A stretch of 64,000 bases of DNA from Chitinophagales bacterium (GCA_030832185.1 JAURJQ010000009.1:27537-91536), one strand, 5' to 3'. Counted from the stretch's first letter, positions 36,003 through 44,854 are shown. Made by a program: numbers and translations. Notes: a model not told the origin generated them from the sequence alone.

Positions 36003-37436
36003 TCATGAGACGATAGTCACTTTTACCGTATTGGTTTTTGATTTTTCGTCGAATGGCATTGATGCGGTATTTATGACAATATTCCCTATTTTAAGTAATT
36101 TTTTCTCCTTCAAAATGTCTATGACATCTTTAATAGTTTTGTCAGTTCCTTCAAATCCTTCGTAATAGAATCCTTTGACGCCCCATATAAGACTCATAGT
36201 ATAAAGAAGAGGCTTATTATCACTAAAGATATAGATTTTAGACTTGGGTCTAAAGCTTGATACCCTGAATCCAGTATAGCCAGACCTTGTCATACCTATA
36301 ATAGCCTCCGCTTTTAAATCTTCTGCTAATGCCACAGCACTATGACAAACCGCGTCGGGAATATAATCGTGCGAATTCTCATTGCTAATATAGCTCTCAA
36401 TATTGTATATATCACTATTATTTTCTACTTGGTCTATGATTTTAGACATAGTCTCTATAACCTTCTCAGGGTAGAGTCCCACAGAGGTCTCACCACTCAG
36501 CATAAGTGCATCAGCACCATCGAGAACTGCATTGGCTACATCAGAGATCTCTGCTCGAGTAGGAAAACTTCGTTCAGTCATACTCTCCATCATTTGAGTA
36601 GCTACGATTACTGGTTTACCTAGTTTATTGCATTTTTTGACTATTTCTTTCTGCAGCAAAGGAACTCTTTCAAGAGGAACTTCGACAGCCAAATCTCCGC
36701 GAGCGACCATAATGCCGTCCGATACTTCTAGAATGCTGTCCAGATTTTCAATCGCTTCTGGTTTTTCAATCTTGGATATCACTTTAAGGTAAAGCCAAGC
36801 ATCGCCAAAAACTTTTTTGACCTCTAGCACATCTTCTGCTTTTCTTACGAAACTCAGTGCTATCCAGTTTGCTCGATTATTTATCGCAAATTCTAAATCA
36901 GCCCTATCCTTAACCGTTAGGGATTCTATAGAGGTTTTAGTATGCGGGAGATTAACGCCTTTTTTCGATTTGAGCTCACCTCCCTCTAACACAATAACTT
37001 TAATAGTTTGATCATCTATAATAGAAAGTACTTGCAACCTTATTTTTCCATCATCTACTAAGATATCTTCCCCTATATTCACGTCCTCCCCTAACCTATC
37101 GTAGCTGACATATAATTTCTCAAGATTAGATACTTGTTTTACATTAGTGACTAATATTTGATGTCCCGTTTTTAATATGAGACTTCCATTTTCTACATCG
37201 CCTACTCGGATTTTAGGACCCTGTAGATCAGCTAAAATAGCGATGTGAGTGCCATATTTTTTATTAAATTCCTTGACCTTTTGAAAACCCTTGAGATGAA
37301 ATTCGTAATCTCCATGAGAAAAATTGAAGCGAAACACATCGACTCCGTGTTTTATCATAGATTCAAAAACCAAATCAGATTCGCATGCTGGTCCATAGGT
37401 AGCTATAATTTTTGTCTTATTATTTTTTAGAATCAT
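36003..37436 (-). CDS. pyk: Pyruvate kinase
   Basis: A 477-residue glycolytic enzyme that transfers phosphate from phosphoenolpyruvate to ADP. The N-terminal RFNFSHGDYEFH, the active-site stretch VSKIEKPEAIENLDSI with ISKIEKPE lysine and glutamate, MVARGDLAVEVPLE, and ATQMMESM then DGADALMLSGETSVG are all present. The C-terminal regulatory domain is complete (VKVTIVS). The length is normal. The alpha/beta hydrolase gene lies upstream on the same strand, 52 bases away. Confidence 0.97.
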   Translation of the reverse strand: MILKNNKTKIIATYGPACESDLVFESMIKHGVDVFRFNFSHGDYEFHLKGFQKVKEFNKKYGTHIAILADLQGPKIRVGDVENGSLILKTGHQILVTNVKQVSNLEKLYVSYDRLGEDVNIGEDILVDDGKIRLQVLSIIDDQTIKVIVLEGGELKSKKGVNLPHTKTSIESLTVKDRADLEFAINNRANWIALSFVRKAEDVLEVKKVFGDAWLYLKVISKIEKPEAIENLDSILEVSDGIMVARGDLAVEVPLERVPLLQKEIVKKCNKLGKPVIVATQMMESMTERSFPTRAEISDVANAVLDGADALMLSGETSVGLYPEKVIETMSKIIDQVENNSDIYNIESYISNENSHDYIPDAVCHSAVALAEDLKAEAIIGMTRSGYTGFRVSSFRPKSKIYIFSDNKPLLYTMSLIWGVKGFYYEGFEGTDKTIKDVIDILKEKKLLKIGNIVINTASMPFDEKSKTNTVKVTIVS

Positions 37437-37487
37437 ATTTCTTTATTTTCGTTTTTAATTATAACATTGAAGTTAAACAGAGACATT

Positions 37488-38270
37488 TTAATCTTGATTT
37501 ATAAAACTAGTTACTTTATCATAAAATTCAGACGGATTATCTGCATGTACCCAGTGCCCAGCATTGGATACGTATTCCAATATTGCCTTGGGGTATAGGT
37601 CAAAGAGATATAAAGAGGTTTCCTTAGTAATATATTTACTTTCCTCGCCGCCTATAAACAGCGTACGACCATTAAATCCCTGAGAAGGCAGACGCTGAAT
37701 GAGATACAGATAATCTCTGGATAAAACGCTTAAATTAAACTTCCATTCAAAGGTAAGGGTACTTTCATTGCGTCGTATATTTTTCATCATAAACTGGATA
37801 ACACTCTCATTATCTATTCTATTTCTAACTTCTTTTTCTATTTCTACCCTAGATGAAAGTGACCTCAGGTCTATAGCTTGGAGCATATCAAATACCTCGG
37901 TGTGATGCGGAGGGTATGGATATGGAGATACGTCAACTATTATGAGACTATCTATCAGATCTGGATAGATAGCAGCGAATTCCATTGCTATTTTTCCACC
38001 CATAGAATGACCGAGAAGATGCAATTTCTTTACACTTTCATGACCAATTATTCTATGTAAATCAATCACTAGAGATTCAAATTTCATATCATCGCTGTGA
38101 AAGGATCTCCCATGATTTCTTACATCGACTGAGATAACACGGAATGATTCTGACCATTTTTTAGCCAAGCTTTGCCAATTATCTAAACTCCCAAATAGGC
38201 CATGTATTATCATCAATACTGGTTTGGAGAAATTATCTGTGATTTTATAATGCAGGAGAGGCGCTACCAT
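37488..38270 (-). CDS. Alpha/beta hydrolase, YbfF-like esterase
   Basis: A 260-residue cytoplasmic hydrolase. The oxyanion segment MIIHGLFGSLDNW, the nucleophile elbow LGHSMGGK with its serine, DVSPYPYPPH and the final histidine in AGHWVHADNP make up a complete catalytic apparatus. The IIDVRNHGRS strand (VISVDVRNHGRS) is typical of the YbfF/PLDH esterase branch. Physiological substrate is unknown. It lies one base after the DUF58 gene, so the two are almost certainly cotranscribed. Confidence 0.9.
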   Translation of the reverse strand: MVAPLLHYKITDNFSKPVLMIIHGLFGSLDNWQSLAKKWSESFRVISVDVRNHGRSFHSDDMKFESLVIDLHRIIGHESVKKLHLLGHSMGGKIAMEFAAIYPDLIDSLIIVDVSPYPYPPHHTEVFDMLQAIDLRSLSSRVEIEKEVRNRIDNESVIQFMMKNIRRNESTLTFEWKFNLSVLSRDYLYLIQRLPSQGFNGRTLFIGGEESKYITKETSLYLFDLYPKAILEYVSNAGHWVHADNPSEFYDKVTSFINQD

Positions 38271-38271
38271 T

Positions 38272-39183
38272 TCAATTTAGTATTTTAGATCGTTTACGCA
38301 GAAAAGTGCTTAGCACATGGTGATAATCTTTATCTATGTCTGCCTCTACAAAATCCACTCCATATTGAATACACTTAGTTTTTATAGCATCTATCTTTCG
38401 ATAGATCGATTTTTGATATTGAGCTTGAACCTCTACAGGGATCAATTTTATTTTTTCGCCATGTTCCAGATCTATAAACTCTGTAGGCTGAATACCATAA
38501 TCTAAGTCTATCTCTGTCCGCTTCTGATTTACATAGAATATTATGAGGTCATGCTTCTGAAAGGATAAGTGCTGCAGTGCTTTCATAAATTTTAAATCAA
38601 AATTTTCGTCCACCTCTGTATCTAATAAATCGGTGAACACTATGACTAAAGATCTTCGCTTAAGAGTAAAAGCCAAGCTGTGAATACACTCTATGATATC
38701 AGATCTAGAAGGATTGGTTTCTTGCTTTAAAAAAAGCTCTAAAGCAGAATAAATTAGTTGTTTATTCTTTTCTGTCTGCTTTGGTTCTATATTCTGAATA
38801 ATTTTCTCTGAAAATAAAGTTAAGCCGAAGGCATCGCGCTGTTTTTTAAGTAAATGTATTAGACTGGCGATAGCTATACAGCTGAATTCAAGTTTATTCT
38901 TAGCAAGTCCTTTGGGAAAATACATTGAATTCGATACATCTAGCACTAGCTGACATCTGAGATTTGTCTCTTCATCATATTTTTTGATAAATAGCTTATC
39001 TGTTCGTGCATAGACTTTATAGTCTATATTTTTAAGATTATCCCCTAGATTGTATTGTTTATGCTCTCTAAATTCTGCAGAAAAACCATAAAATGGGCTT
39101 CGATGAAGTCCAATTAAATAGCCTTCAACTATTTTTTTTGCTAAGAGGTCTAGTTTATCTATGGATGCTAATTCCTTGATCAT
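38272..39183 (-). CDS. DUF58 / von Willebrand A-like protein
   Basis: A 303-residue protein of the DUF58 family. The typical motif GEFREHKQYNLGDNLKNIDYKV (here FSAEFREHKQYNLGD and KNIDYKVYART) precedes a vWA-like fold with the MIDAS-type DVSNSM. Members usually work beside MoxR AAA+ ATPases in assembling enzymes or envelope parts. No MoxR gene is next to it here, which is unusual for a stand-alone copy. It starts 3-6 bases after a possible transcription start, giving a nearly leaderless message. Confidence 0.9.
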   Translation of the reverse strand: MIKELASIDKLDLLAKKIVEGYLIGLHRSPFYGFSAEFREHKQYNLGDNLKNIDYKVYARTDKLFIKKYDEETNLRCQLVLDVSNSMYFPKGLAKNKLEFSCIAIASLIHLLKKQRDAFGLTLFSEKIIQNIEPKQTEKNKQLIYSALELFLKQETNPSRSDIIECIHSLAFTLKRRSLVIVFTDLLDTEVDENFDLKFMKALQHLSFQKHDLIIFYVNQKRTEIDLDYGIQPTEFIDLEHGEKIKLIPVEVQAQYQKSIYRKIDAIKTKCIQYGVDFVEADIDKDYHHVLSTFLRKRSKILN

Positions 39184-39191
39184 TTGTGAAG

Positions 39192-39199
39192 CAAAGTTA
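39192..39199 (-). promoter_or_regulatory. -7 box of the DUF58-hydrolase unit
   Basis: On the minus strand TAACTTTG matches TAnnTTTG and ends 8 bases before the DUF58 start codon. This implies a very short leader; the -33 box is not evident. Confidence 0.4.
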
Positions 39200-39421
39200 C
39201 TATTTTCATAACACTTGATCTTAAAATTAAAGTTAAGAATAAAATTAAGATGGCCTAATCTGCGTTATTCATGAAACCCAAAGGCGAGTTAATTTACAAA
39301 GACAAAACACATACTCTGCTGGAATATCTATAGTAAATGGAAAAAAAATGAATGTAAGCACAATAAAAATACATTGGTAGCGTTATACAAAGCAAAACAT
39401 AAATAACTAAAAATCATATAT

Positions 39422-39652
39422 ATGCAAGAAACTTATACCCACGAACTATTACATTCAATCTATGGAGAGCTAGACTGCTGTCCAGACACAAAGCTCAAGC
39501 ACGAAATTTTAAAAAATCCTGCCTTAGCAGAAGAATACAGGGCGCTTAAAAAAAGTAAATCTCTATTAGATTCTAACCTTTTATCTCCCAAGGTGTCTAC
39601 CGTAGAGTCTATTCTAGCGTTAAGTAAGCGAAAAAAAACAGAACTCGTCTAG
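39422..39652 (+). CDS. Small helical protein, anti-sigma-like N-terminal type
   Basis: A 76-residue soluble protein, acidic at the start and basic at the end. I do not recognise a named family. The pattern HELLHSIYGELDCCPDTKLKHEIL then NPALAEEYRALKKSKSLLDS resembles the helical N-terminus of Bacteroidota anti-sigma factors, but without zinc-binding motif or membrane helix. No sigma-factor gene is adjacent. A run of seven T follows the stop, with no strong stem. The start is supported by a spaced A-rich leader. Confidence 0.55.
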   Translation: MQETYTHELLHSIYGELDCCPDTKLKHEILKNPALAEEYRALKKSKSLLDSNLLSPKVSTVESILALSKRKKTELV

Positions 39653-39716
39653 TTTTTTTGCAGAGAATCAAAGTTTTATAGAACTGGTTGACTGGACTTA
39701 GAGTTTAACCAAAAAT

Positions 39717-41120
39717 TTACTTTATTTTCTCGGCTATTTTATCTAGCAGCCAATTTTTTTCTACTATTTGCGGATGATTCTTGATTTCGTCCTCAAGTTT
39801 TTTCACCTTACCGCTTGTCACAGCATAGATTTTATCTACTATTCTCAGATAGTTTAAAATACTAGTTTTATGGATTTCAGAAACAATCTTGTTCTTCTTT
39901 ATATACTCTTTAAAACTAATAATCAGAGAAGCAAAGGCATCAGATTCTCTCAATTCATAATAGTTTTTTAGCAAGAGTACCTTCGAATTAATAGAGTAAA
40001 AAGCATCCCTACCAAAGTCAACCTGCAATAATTCTCGGAGGCTATCTTTATAAAGAGACTTTTCAAAGCGAATTCGAGCTAGATTGAAATGTCTGCATGA
40101 ATCGATAGTATCCTTTCCAAGCATTTCTACATACCTCTTTATAAAATCTTCTGCTCTTTCATAATCTTTCTTCCGAAGAAAAATATGTATTACATTATTA
40201 ATCTTTGTATTATTAATGTAATTAGGAATATTAAAAATATTTTGCTCTTCAAACATGAGAAATAATTCATATTGCTCGTCTATAAACTTCACATGTCCTT
40301 TATTTATTTGAGCAGTAGAATAATTCAATAAAAATGAAATGAAGTTGATTTTATCCTCATTATCCCATAATGCCAAATTTTTAAAGACTAAATCCTTATA
40401 TCGGAAATAATCTTCATGTTGTGTTGAATGCAGCATTTCAATTAACGCTATATAAGTCTGAAATTCAGGCAAAACCATATAAGATGCATTTTCTTTAATT
40501 TCCACAAACTTACTTTCGGCTATCTGTAGTTCAGATGATTTGTAAATATTACTAAAGGTGATTAATAAACAATATTGCCTGAGAAAAACATAATCAGAAA
40601 ATTGAGCCGCCCTTTTTGACATTGAGATGAGAGAATTAAATTTCACCTCTACATTAGAACTAAATTGAAACTGATAACTCCCTTCTATAAAACTTTTATA
40701 ATAACTGAATAAGTAGCGATCCAGCGAATTGGCGGGGATAAATTCATTTTCTATATTATAAAGTATATTTTTTTTTAGTTTTTTATTTTGGATAAAGTCC
40801 ATCCAAATTTTCTCAGAATGAATGTTTTTCTTTTCATTTTCTTCTAACAGTATAAATTCTTTAATAGCCTCTAGCAGCCTATTTAAGGTAAATCTCAGCT
40901 TGCTATCGTTATAATCATCATGAGGATAGGTAGACTGAAATAAAACTTCTTTATTCAAGTCATCTAATTTATCCTTGGCAGCATATGCTGCGAGACACTG
41001 GTGGCAATGGACGATTGTTTCACTCCTAGACCAATGGCTAGTCGATATAAATTTATTTAATTTCTTAAGTTCCGCTTTACTCCAGGTAGAGTAGATTTCG
41101 CCAATGACACTTTGTTTCAT
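39717..41120 (-). CDS. Large helical protein of unknown function
   Basis: A 467-residue cytoplasmic protein that I do not recognise. It is rich in Leu, Ile, Lys and Glu and appears all-helical. The order KLRFTLNRLLEAIKEFILLEE, then long runs of amphipathic segments such as YERAEDFIKRYVEMLGK and SLYKDSLRELLQVDFG, recalls degenerate TPR or helical-hairpin repeats. An HxxC-type pair (IVHCHQC, about residues 38-42) could bind metal or be incidental. It has its own minus-strand box next to the promoter of the T9SS cargo gene. Confidence 0.6.
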   Translation of the reverse strand: MKQSVIGEIYSTWSKAELKKLNKFISTSHWSRSETIVHCHQCLAAYAAKDKLDDLNKEVLFQSTYPHDDYNDSKLRFTLNRLLEAIKEFILLEENEKKNIHSEKIWMDFIQNKKLKKNILYNIENEFIPANSLDRYLFSYYKSFIEGSYQFQFSSNVEVKFNSLISMSKRAAQFSDYVFLRQYCLLITFSNIYKSSELQIAESKFVEIKENASYMVLPEFQTYIALIEMLHSTQHEDYFRYKDLVFKNLALWDNEDKINFISFLLNYSTAQINKGHVKFIDEQYELFLMFEEQNIFNIPNYINNTKINNVIHIFLRKKDYERAEDFIKRYVEMLGKDTIDSCRHFNLARIRFEKSLYKDSLRELLQVDFGRDAFYSINSKVLLLKNYYELRESDAFASLIISFKEYIKKNKIVSEIHKTSILNYLRIVDKIYAVTSGKVKKLEDEIKNHPQIVEKNWLLDKIAEKIK

Positions 41121-41136
41121 TTTAAAATTTGTCTAA

Positions 41137-41144
41137 CAAAGTTA
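41137..41144 (-). promoter_or_regulatory. -7 box of the helical protein gene
   Basis: On the minus strand TAACTTTG matches TAnnTTTG, 17 bases before the start at 41120. It lies back to back with the plus-strand promoter at 41154-41184, so the two promoters nearly abut. The -33 match is poor. Confidence 0.45.
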
Positions 41145-41153
41145 AAATAATAT

Positions 41154-41184
41154 TTTGTTTTCGTCTGAGTTTATTTCTATATTT
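41154..41184 (+). promoter_or_regulatory. Perfect Bacteroidota promoter of the T9SS cargo gene
   Basis: TTTG at 41154-41157 and TATATTTG at 41177-41184 are separated by exactly 19 bases, the housekeeping consensus. The gene starts 63 bases further on. Confidence 0.75.
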
Positions 41185-41247
41185 GTATCGAGGTTTTGAG
41201 ATTAAAGAATTTTGAATACTCTGCACCTCCACCTTTAAGATAAATAA

Positions 41248-42636
41248 ATGAAAATCAAAAGAAACACTGCCATGAGGAAAGTTTTATTTTTTTGCCTTCT
41301 ATTTCTAGGTTCTAATAAAGACTTGTGTGCTCAGCTCAATAAGGATTCATTTGCATTCAGAGATGATATGAATGTAGATTATAATTTATACGTCAAAGTC
41401 AACGATGTCAATCCAAGTTTATTGAAAATTGTAAGCGTCCTTAAGTCAGGATCAGATACGAATTTATATACTCTTCAAATTAGTTCAGATTCAAACTATA
41501 TCAATATTAAATCTACAAATACTAGCCTTCTCAGTGGAAGTTTTCAATACAAAACAATACAAGGCGCGCTATTAGATTCCACTACAGTGTATTTTGAGCG
41601 AAAAGCCATGGCTGGGGATGTTTACCCGGGAGATTGTAACAAAGATAATTTAGTAAATCACATGGATTTATTTCCAATTGGTCTTATGTTCGGGCAATAT
41701 GGTTCTCCTAGAAACCTTGCAGATACTAACATATCTTTTGGCGTACCAAAGAAGGTGAATAATTGGTTTTTTGAGCTGCGAGGTATCAATGCTAAACATG
41801 CGGACGTTGATGGCAATGGTTGGGTAGATGAGCAGGACATTAATCATTTAAAAAGAAATTTCGGAAAAGATAAAGGCAACTACTTACCGATTTTAAGTTT
41901 TGCATCTAATGATGTCAAGTTATCTCTGTCTATATCTGATACCATTAAACTTAGTTCAGCAGTTAATAATAAGCTTAGTATTCCTATAGTGATTACCTCT
42001 CCAAATAAAATAAATGCTTATGGCATAGGCTTTAGCTATACCGTGCAGATTTATGACAAAAACTCATTTTCTCAGTTAAAATTTTATCCCTACACCAAAT
42101 ATATTAGATCGAATATTTGGGATGAATTTACGACCTTATATTTGATGGATACGACCAGCTTCAACGAACATGTCAATATAGCCTACTGCAAGCGTAATCA
42201 ATCTAATGGAGATATAGATCCTCAAGGAGGCGTCATTGATATCGTCATAGATGATGTACTGATAGGTATCGCAAATCCCGGCGAGCAAACCCATCTTAAT
42301 ATCTACCTAAAAGAGGTAGCATTCATCGATAAAAACTACAATACAATACCGATAACTCCTGTGTCTAAAAGAATTTATTTACAAAAAGCTACTTCCTCTA
42401 TCGCGCAGGTGCAGCATATGGGCTGGTCAGTATATCCGACTATGCTGGAAGAAGAGTTAACTATATTGAACCCACTAGCTCGCAAGGCTAATTATCAAAT
42501 TTTTAATACTATGGGACAAATAGTAGCCTCGGGTAGAATGACAGAAAAAGTGATTATCTCTACAAACTTTTGGTCACGGGGCATGTATTACATTAAAAAC
42601 GATATCAGTACTGAAGTTATTAAAATTAAAAAGTAA
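41248..42636 (+). CDS. Secreted protein with dockerin-like repeats and T9SS sorting domain
   Basis: A 462-residue exported protein. A signal peptide lies near residues 10-29 (KVLFFCLLFLGSNKDLCAQ); an ATG at 41272 is an alternative start. Residues about 123-205 hold two calcium-loop-like repeats of the dockerin type (GDVYPGDCNKDNLVNHMD and ADVDGNGWVDEQDINHLK). A cohesin-like or beta-sandwich region follows (about 215-370). The last 75 residues (WSVYPTMLEEELTILN, then YQIFNTMGQIVASG and WSRGMYYIK) form a type A T9SS C-terminal domain, which directs export and surface attachment. No hydrolase domain is visible, so a binding or structural role is inferred. Confidence 0.88.
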   Translation: MKIKRNTAMRKVLFFCLLFLGSNKDLCAQLNKDSFAFRDDMNVDYNLYVKVNDVNPSLLKIVSVLKSGSDTNLYTLQISSDSNYINIKSTNTSLLSGSFQYKTIQGALLDSTTVYFERKAMAGDVYPGDCNKDNLVNHMDLFPIGLMFGQYGSPRNLADTNISFGVPKKVNNWFFELRGINAKHADVDGNGWVDEQDINHLKRNFGKDKGNYLPILSFASNDVKLSLSISDTIKLSSAVNNKLSIPIVITSPNKINAYGIGFSYTVQIYDKNSFSQLKFYPYTKYIRSNIWDEFTTLYLMDTTSFNEHVNIAYCKRNQSNGDIDPQGGVIDIVIDDVLIGIANPGEQTHLNIYLKEVAFIDKNYNTIPITPVSKRIYLQKATSSIAQVQHMGWSVYPTMLEEELTILNPLARKANYQIFNTMGQIVASGRMTEKVIISTNFWSRGMYYIKNDISTEVIKIKK

Positions 42637-42664
42637 TTTTTTTCATTAAATTTATGTTTTCAAG

Positions 42665-42699
42665 AATCGGCTATACTTCCAGATAGCCGATTTTTTTGT
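42665..42699 (+). terminator. Rho-independent terminator of the T9SS cargo gene
   Basis: aatcggctat and atagccgatt form a perfect 10-base stem over an 8-base loop, followed by a T-rich run (tttttgttttt). It is 28 bases after the stop codon. Confidence 0.9.
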
Positions 42700-42831
42700 T
42701 TTTAAATAGATCTATATTCAGCTATGTTAATAACACATGAAAAACCAATATTCTATATTAGATATCAAATAAAACCCTATTAGTTTTAATTATTTCATAA
42801 AAAAACATCTAACAAACTGATTTTTTTCTTC

Positions 42832-42862
42832 TTTTATCTCGCATTTTAATATCGCATCTTTG
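42832..42862 (+). promoter_or_regulatory. Weak promoter of a cryptic transcript
   Basis: CATCTTTG (42855-42862) differs from TAnnTTTG by one base and has tttt at 42832-42835 with a 19-base spacer. It precedes the region of broken mini-ORFs. Confidence 0.35.
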
Positions 42863-42913
42863 TATTGAAAAACTAATCAACCTTAATTTATTTTATAAGC
42901 AAGCTCCAAAAAT

Positions 42914-43035
42914 ATGAAAACTTTAAAAAACCCTAACCTATGGACTTAGTAATTTCTGAAACTAAATTCATGGAAAATAAAAACAAAGAATACTAAAGAC
43001 GAAGCTGATTTAGCAGCAGCAACCACGAAAACTTA
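42914..43035 (+). pseudogene. Broken mini-ORF or small RNA region
   Basis: An ATG at 42914 opens MKTLKNPNLWT and meets two stops. The same frame continues as FLKLNSWKIKTKNT then KDEADLAAATTKT to a TAA at 43033-43035. A second frame inside gives MDLVISETKFMENKNKEY. Joining the three pieces by two compensating frame changes would give one peptide of about 40 residues. This fits a decayed peptide gene or, equally, a non-coding RNA whose frames mean nothing. It is followed by a strong terminator at 43083. Confidence 0.35.
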
Positions 43036-43082
43036 AATCTTTTCTATCTAGAAATTGATTTGCTGGTTATTTTCAAAAGAAG

Positions 43083-43115
43083 AGGTCACCTGCAACGGGT
43101 GGCCTTTATTTTTTT
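43083..43115 (+). terminator. Rho-independent terminator
   Basis: aggtcacc pairs with ggtggcct (one G-T pair) over a 7-base loop, then tttatttttttat follows. No long gene ends just upstream, so it marks the end of a short transcript. Confidence 0.8.
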
Positions 43116-43274
43116 ATGGTAAAGTGAGGATTAACCTGTCTAATTATTATAAATGACTCCAGGCACTGCAGATATGGACCTTCGCTAGAACTAGCTTTAA
43201 ACATTTTATTGATCAATTACCTATTCCTATTCTATTATTCAATTACTTTGTAAATTTTAAAGGCCCAATTCGGG

Positions 43275-43703
43275 TTAATGTTTTTTTATAACCATAGTTG
43301 TCAGTCTAGCGACACTAACCATTCTATCCTTTTCATCTTTTATTTCAATATTCCAAACATGGGTCGTACGACCCAGGTGAAACGGCTTGCAAGTGGCTAT
43401 TACAAAACCATCTTTCATGGCTCTCAAATGATTGATATTTAATTCTAAACCCACAATACTCTCTTTTTCTTTATCTACACACATGACTGCTGAGACACTG
43501 CCAATAGTTTCAGCCAATGCAGCCGCAGCTCCGCCATGGAGCAAGCCCATGGGCTGTTTCGTTTTCACTGTCACAGGCATTTTCATTTTGAGATAATTAT
43601 CGCCCAATTCTAAAAACTCCATATCTAAATGCTGACCCATTGTATTTTCGGCTCTTTCAGATAGCTCTTCTATTGATTGAGGTGATTTCCAGATAAATGA
43701 CAT
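43275..43703 (-). CDS. Hotdog-fold thioesterase (PaaI/MenI-like)
   Basis: A 142-residue acyl-CoA thioesterase. The motif MGLLHGGAAAALAETIGS has the HGG and the catalytic glutamate at 65, as in the PaaI/YdiI family. The second strand set VGLELNINHLRAM and HLGRTTHVWNIEI is characteristic. Known relatives hydrolyse DHNA-CoA in menaquinone synthesis or phenylacetyl-type thioesters; the substrate cannot be fixed here. The gene stands alone downstream of the lpxD-like gene. Confidence 0.92.
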   Translation of the reverse strand: MSFIWKSPQSIEELSERAENTMGQHLDMEFLELGDNYLKMKMPVTVKTKQPMGLLHGGAAAALAETIGSVSAVMCVDKEKESIVGLELNINHLRAMKDGFVIATCKPFHLGRTTHVWNIEIKDEKDRMVSVARLTTMVIKKH

Positions 43704-43750
43704 ATTATAAATTTGAGCACGAAATTAAGGATAGTAATTCGAAGTTAAAC

Positions 43751-43778
43751 AAAAAAGACTTGTTCTATATAGAACAAG
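43751..43778 (-). terminator. Terminator after the lpxD-like gene
   Basis: cttgttc and gaacaag pair over tatata. Reading leftward the stem is followed by tcttttttgt, 30 bases after the acyltransferase stop. The other strand also has a short T run (ccttttt), so it may work in both directions. Confidence 0.8.
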
Positions 43779-43808
43779 CCTTTTTCTGAAAATTCAAAAA
43801 AATAAACT

Positions 43809-44774
43809 TTATTTTTCTATAAGCTGTGAATCGCCTATAAGATGTTTGATTTTATCTATAATACTAGGAAGCATTCTTGCGGCAGCATACTGCTTCATAG
43901 CTTGTCTAGCCTCTATGGCAGGAGATCCAAAGTATCGCTGATTTCCTTCTAAATTTTTATCTACATTGGACGATGCTAGAATTATAGCATTGTCCCCGAT
44001 TAGAAGCCCTTTTGAAATACCAACTTTACCATAAATCGTAACGTTATCGCCTATAGTTGTTTTACCTGCTATAGCCACTTGAGCGCATAGCAGGCAGTTC
44101 TGTCCTATGACTACTCCATGTGCTATATGGATTTGATTATCCAATTTTGTACCTTTACCTATCCGAGTGGTGCCTGAAACGCCTGAATCTATGCTGCAGC
44201 TTGAACCTATTTCTACATCATCTTCGATGATTGTATTTCCGATCGTATGCATTTTAAGATATTTCCCATCTTGTTTATTATAGTAAAATGCCTCTGAGCC
44301 AATAGCAGTATTAGACTGAATAATGACATTATTTCCTATTGTGGTATTCGAATAAATTGTCGTATTGGGATAAATAATACAGTTGGATCCAATTCTTACG
44401 TTTCTACCAATAGATACGCCAGGGTAAACAATTGTATTATCCCCTATGGTGGCCTCTGAACTAATTAAATCATGGCTATGCAGTGTCGGAAAATAGTCTT
44501 TTGCTATTTTATTATATACTTTGAAGGGGTTATCAGTATATATTAAGCATTTGCCTTGAGGACAATCCAAATCTGTATTGATTAGAATAAATGAAGCTGA
44601 ACTGTTTAGGGCCTTATCAAAATATTTAGGGGTGTCTACAAAGGTCATATCGCCTTCCTTTACCTTATTTATTTCATTTAACCCAATCACTTCCTTTGAG
44701 GACTTATTTTCTATAAGTCTTAATCCATATTTCTGGATAAGCTCTGATAACTTTATTGGTTCCTTAAAATTCAT
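43809..44774 (-). CDS. UDP-3-O-acylglucosamine N-acyltransferase (LpxD-like)
   Basis: A 321-residue acyltransferase. After an N-terminal domain (about 1-100) comes a left-handed beta-helix of hexapeptide repeats (IGDNTIVYPGVSIGRNVRIG and IGNNVIIQSNTAIGSEAF). The motif KLDNQIHIAHGVVIG carries the catalytic histidine of LpxD, and RYFGSPA closes the helix. It would add an acyl chain to a UDP-amino-sugar in lipid A synthesis. Bacteroidota often have a second LpxD-like paralogue beside the main lpxD in the lpx operon. This copy, away from lpx genes, may be that paralogue, so I leave the symbol blank. Confidence 0.85.
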   Translation of the reverse strand: MNFKEPIKLSELIQKYGLRLIENKSSKEVIGLNEINKVKEGDMTFVDTPKYFDKALNSSASFILINTDLDCPQGKCLIYTDNPFKVYNKIAKDYFPTLHSHDLISSEATIGDNTIVYPGVSIGRNVRIGSNCIIYPNTTIYSNTTIGNNVIIQSNTAIGSEAFYYNKQDGKYLKMHTIGNTIIEDDVEIGSSCSIDSGVSGTTRIGKGTKLDNQIHIAHGVVIGQNCLLCAQVAIAGKTTIGDNVTIYGKVGISKGLLIGDNAIILASSNVDKNLEGNQRYFGSPAIEARQAMKQYAAARMLPSIIDKIKHLIGDSQLIEK

Positions 44775-44819
44775 ATTCTATACTTTTCAGACGAGAATAC
44801 ATGGCGAAAGGTTGCACCA

Positions 44820-44849
44820 ATAAAAAAAGGCTAGTGATAACACCAGCCT
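44820..44849 (-). terminator. Rho-independent terminator of tRNA-Ser
   Basis: Reading leftward, aggctggtg and cactagcct pair (one G-T pair) over the loop ttat and are followed by a run of seven T. It begins 6 bases after the tRNA 3' end. Confidence 0.9.
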
Positions 44850-44854
44850 CAAGG

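Larger units (their letters stand above)
42700..43274. other. Long intergenic region with a short cryptic transcription unit
   Basis: About 575 bases between the cargo gene terminator and the thioesterase gene. A weak promoter (42832-42862) and a clear terminator (43083-43115) bracket about 220 bases whose only frames are very short. From 43116 onward I see nothing except a small hairpin around gctagaactagc. Confidence 0.5.
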
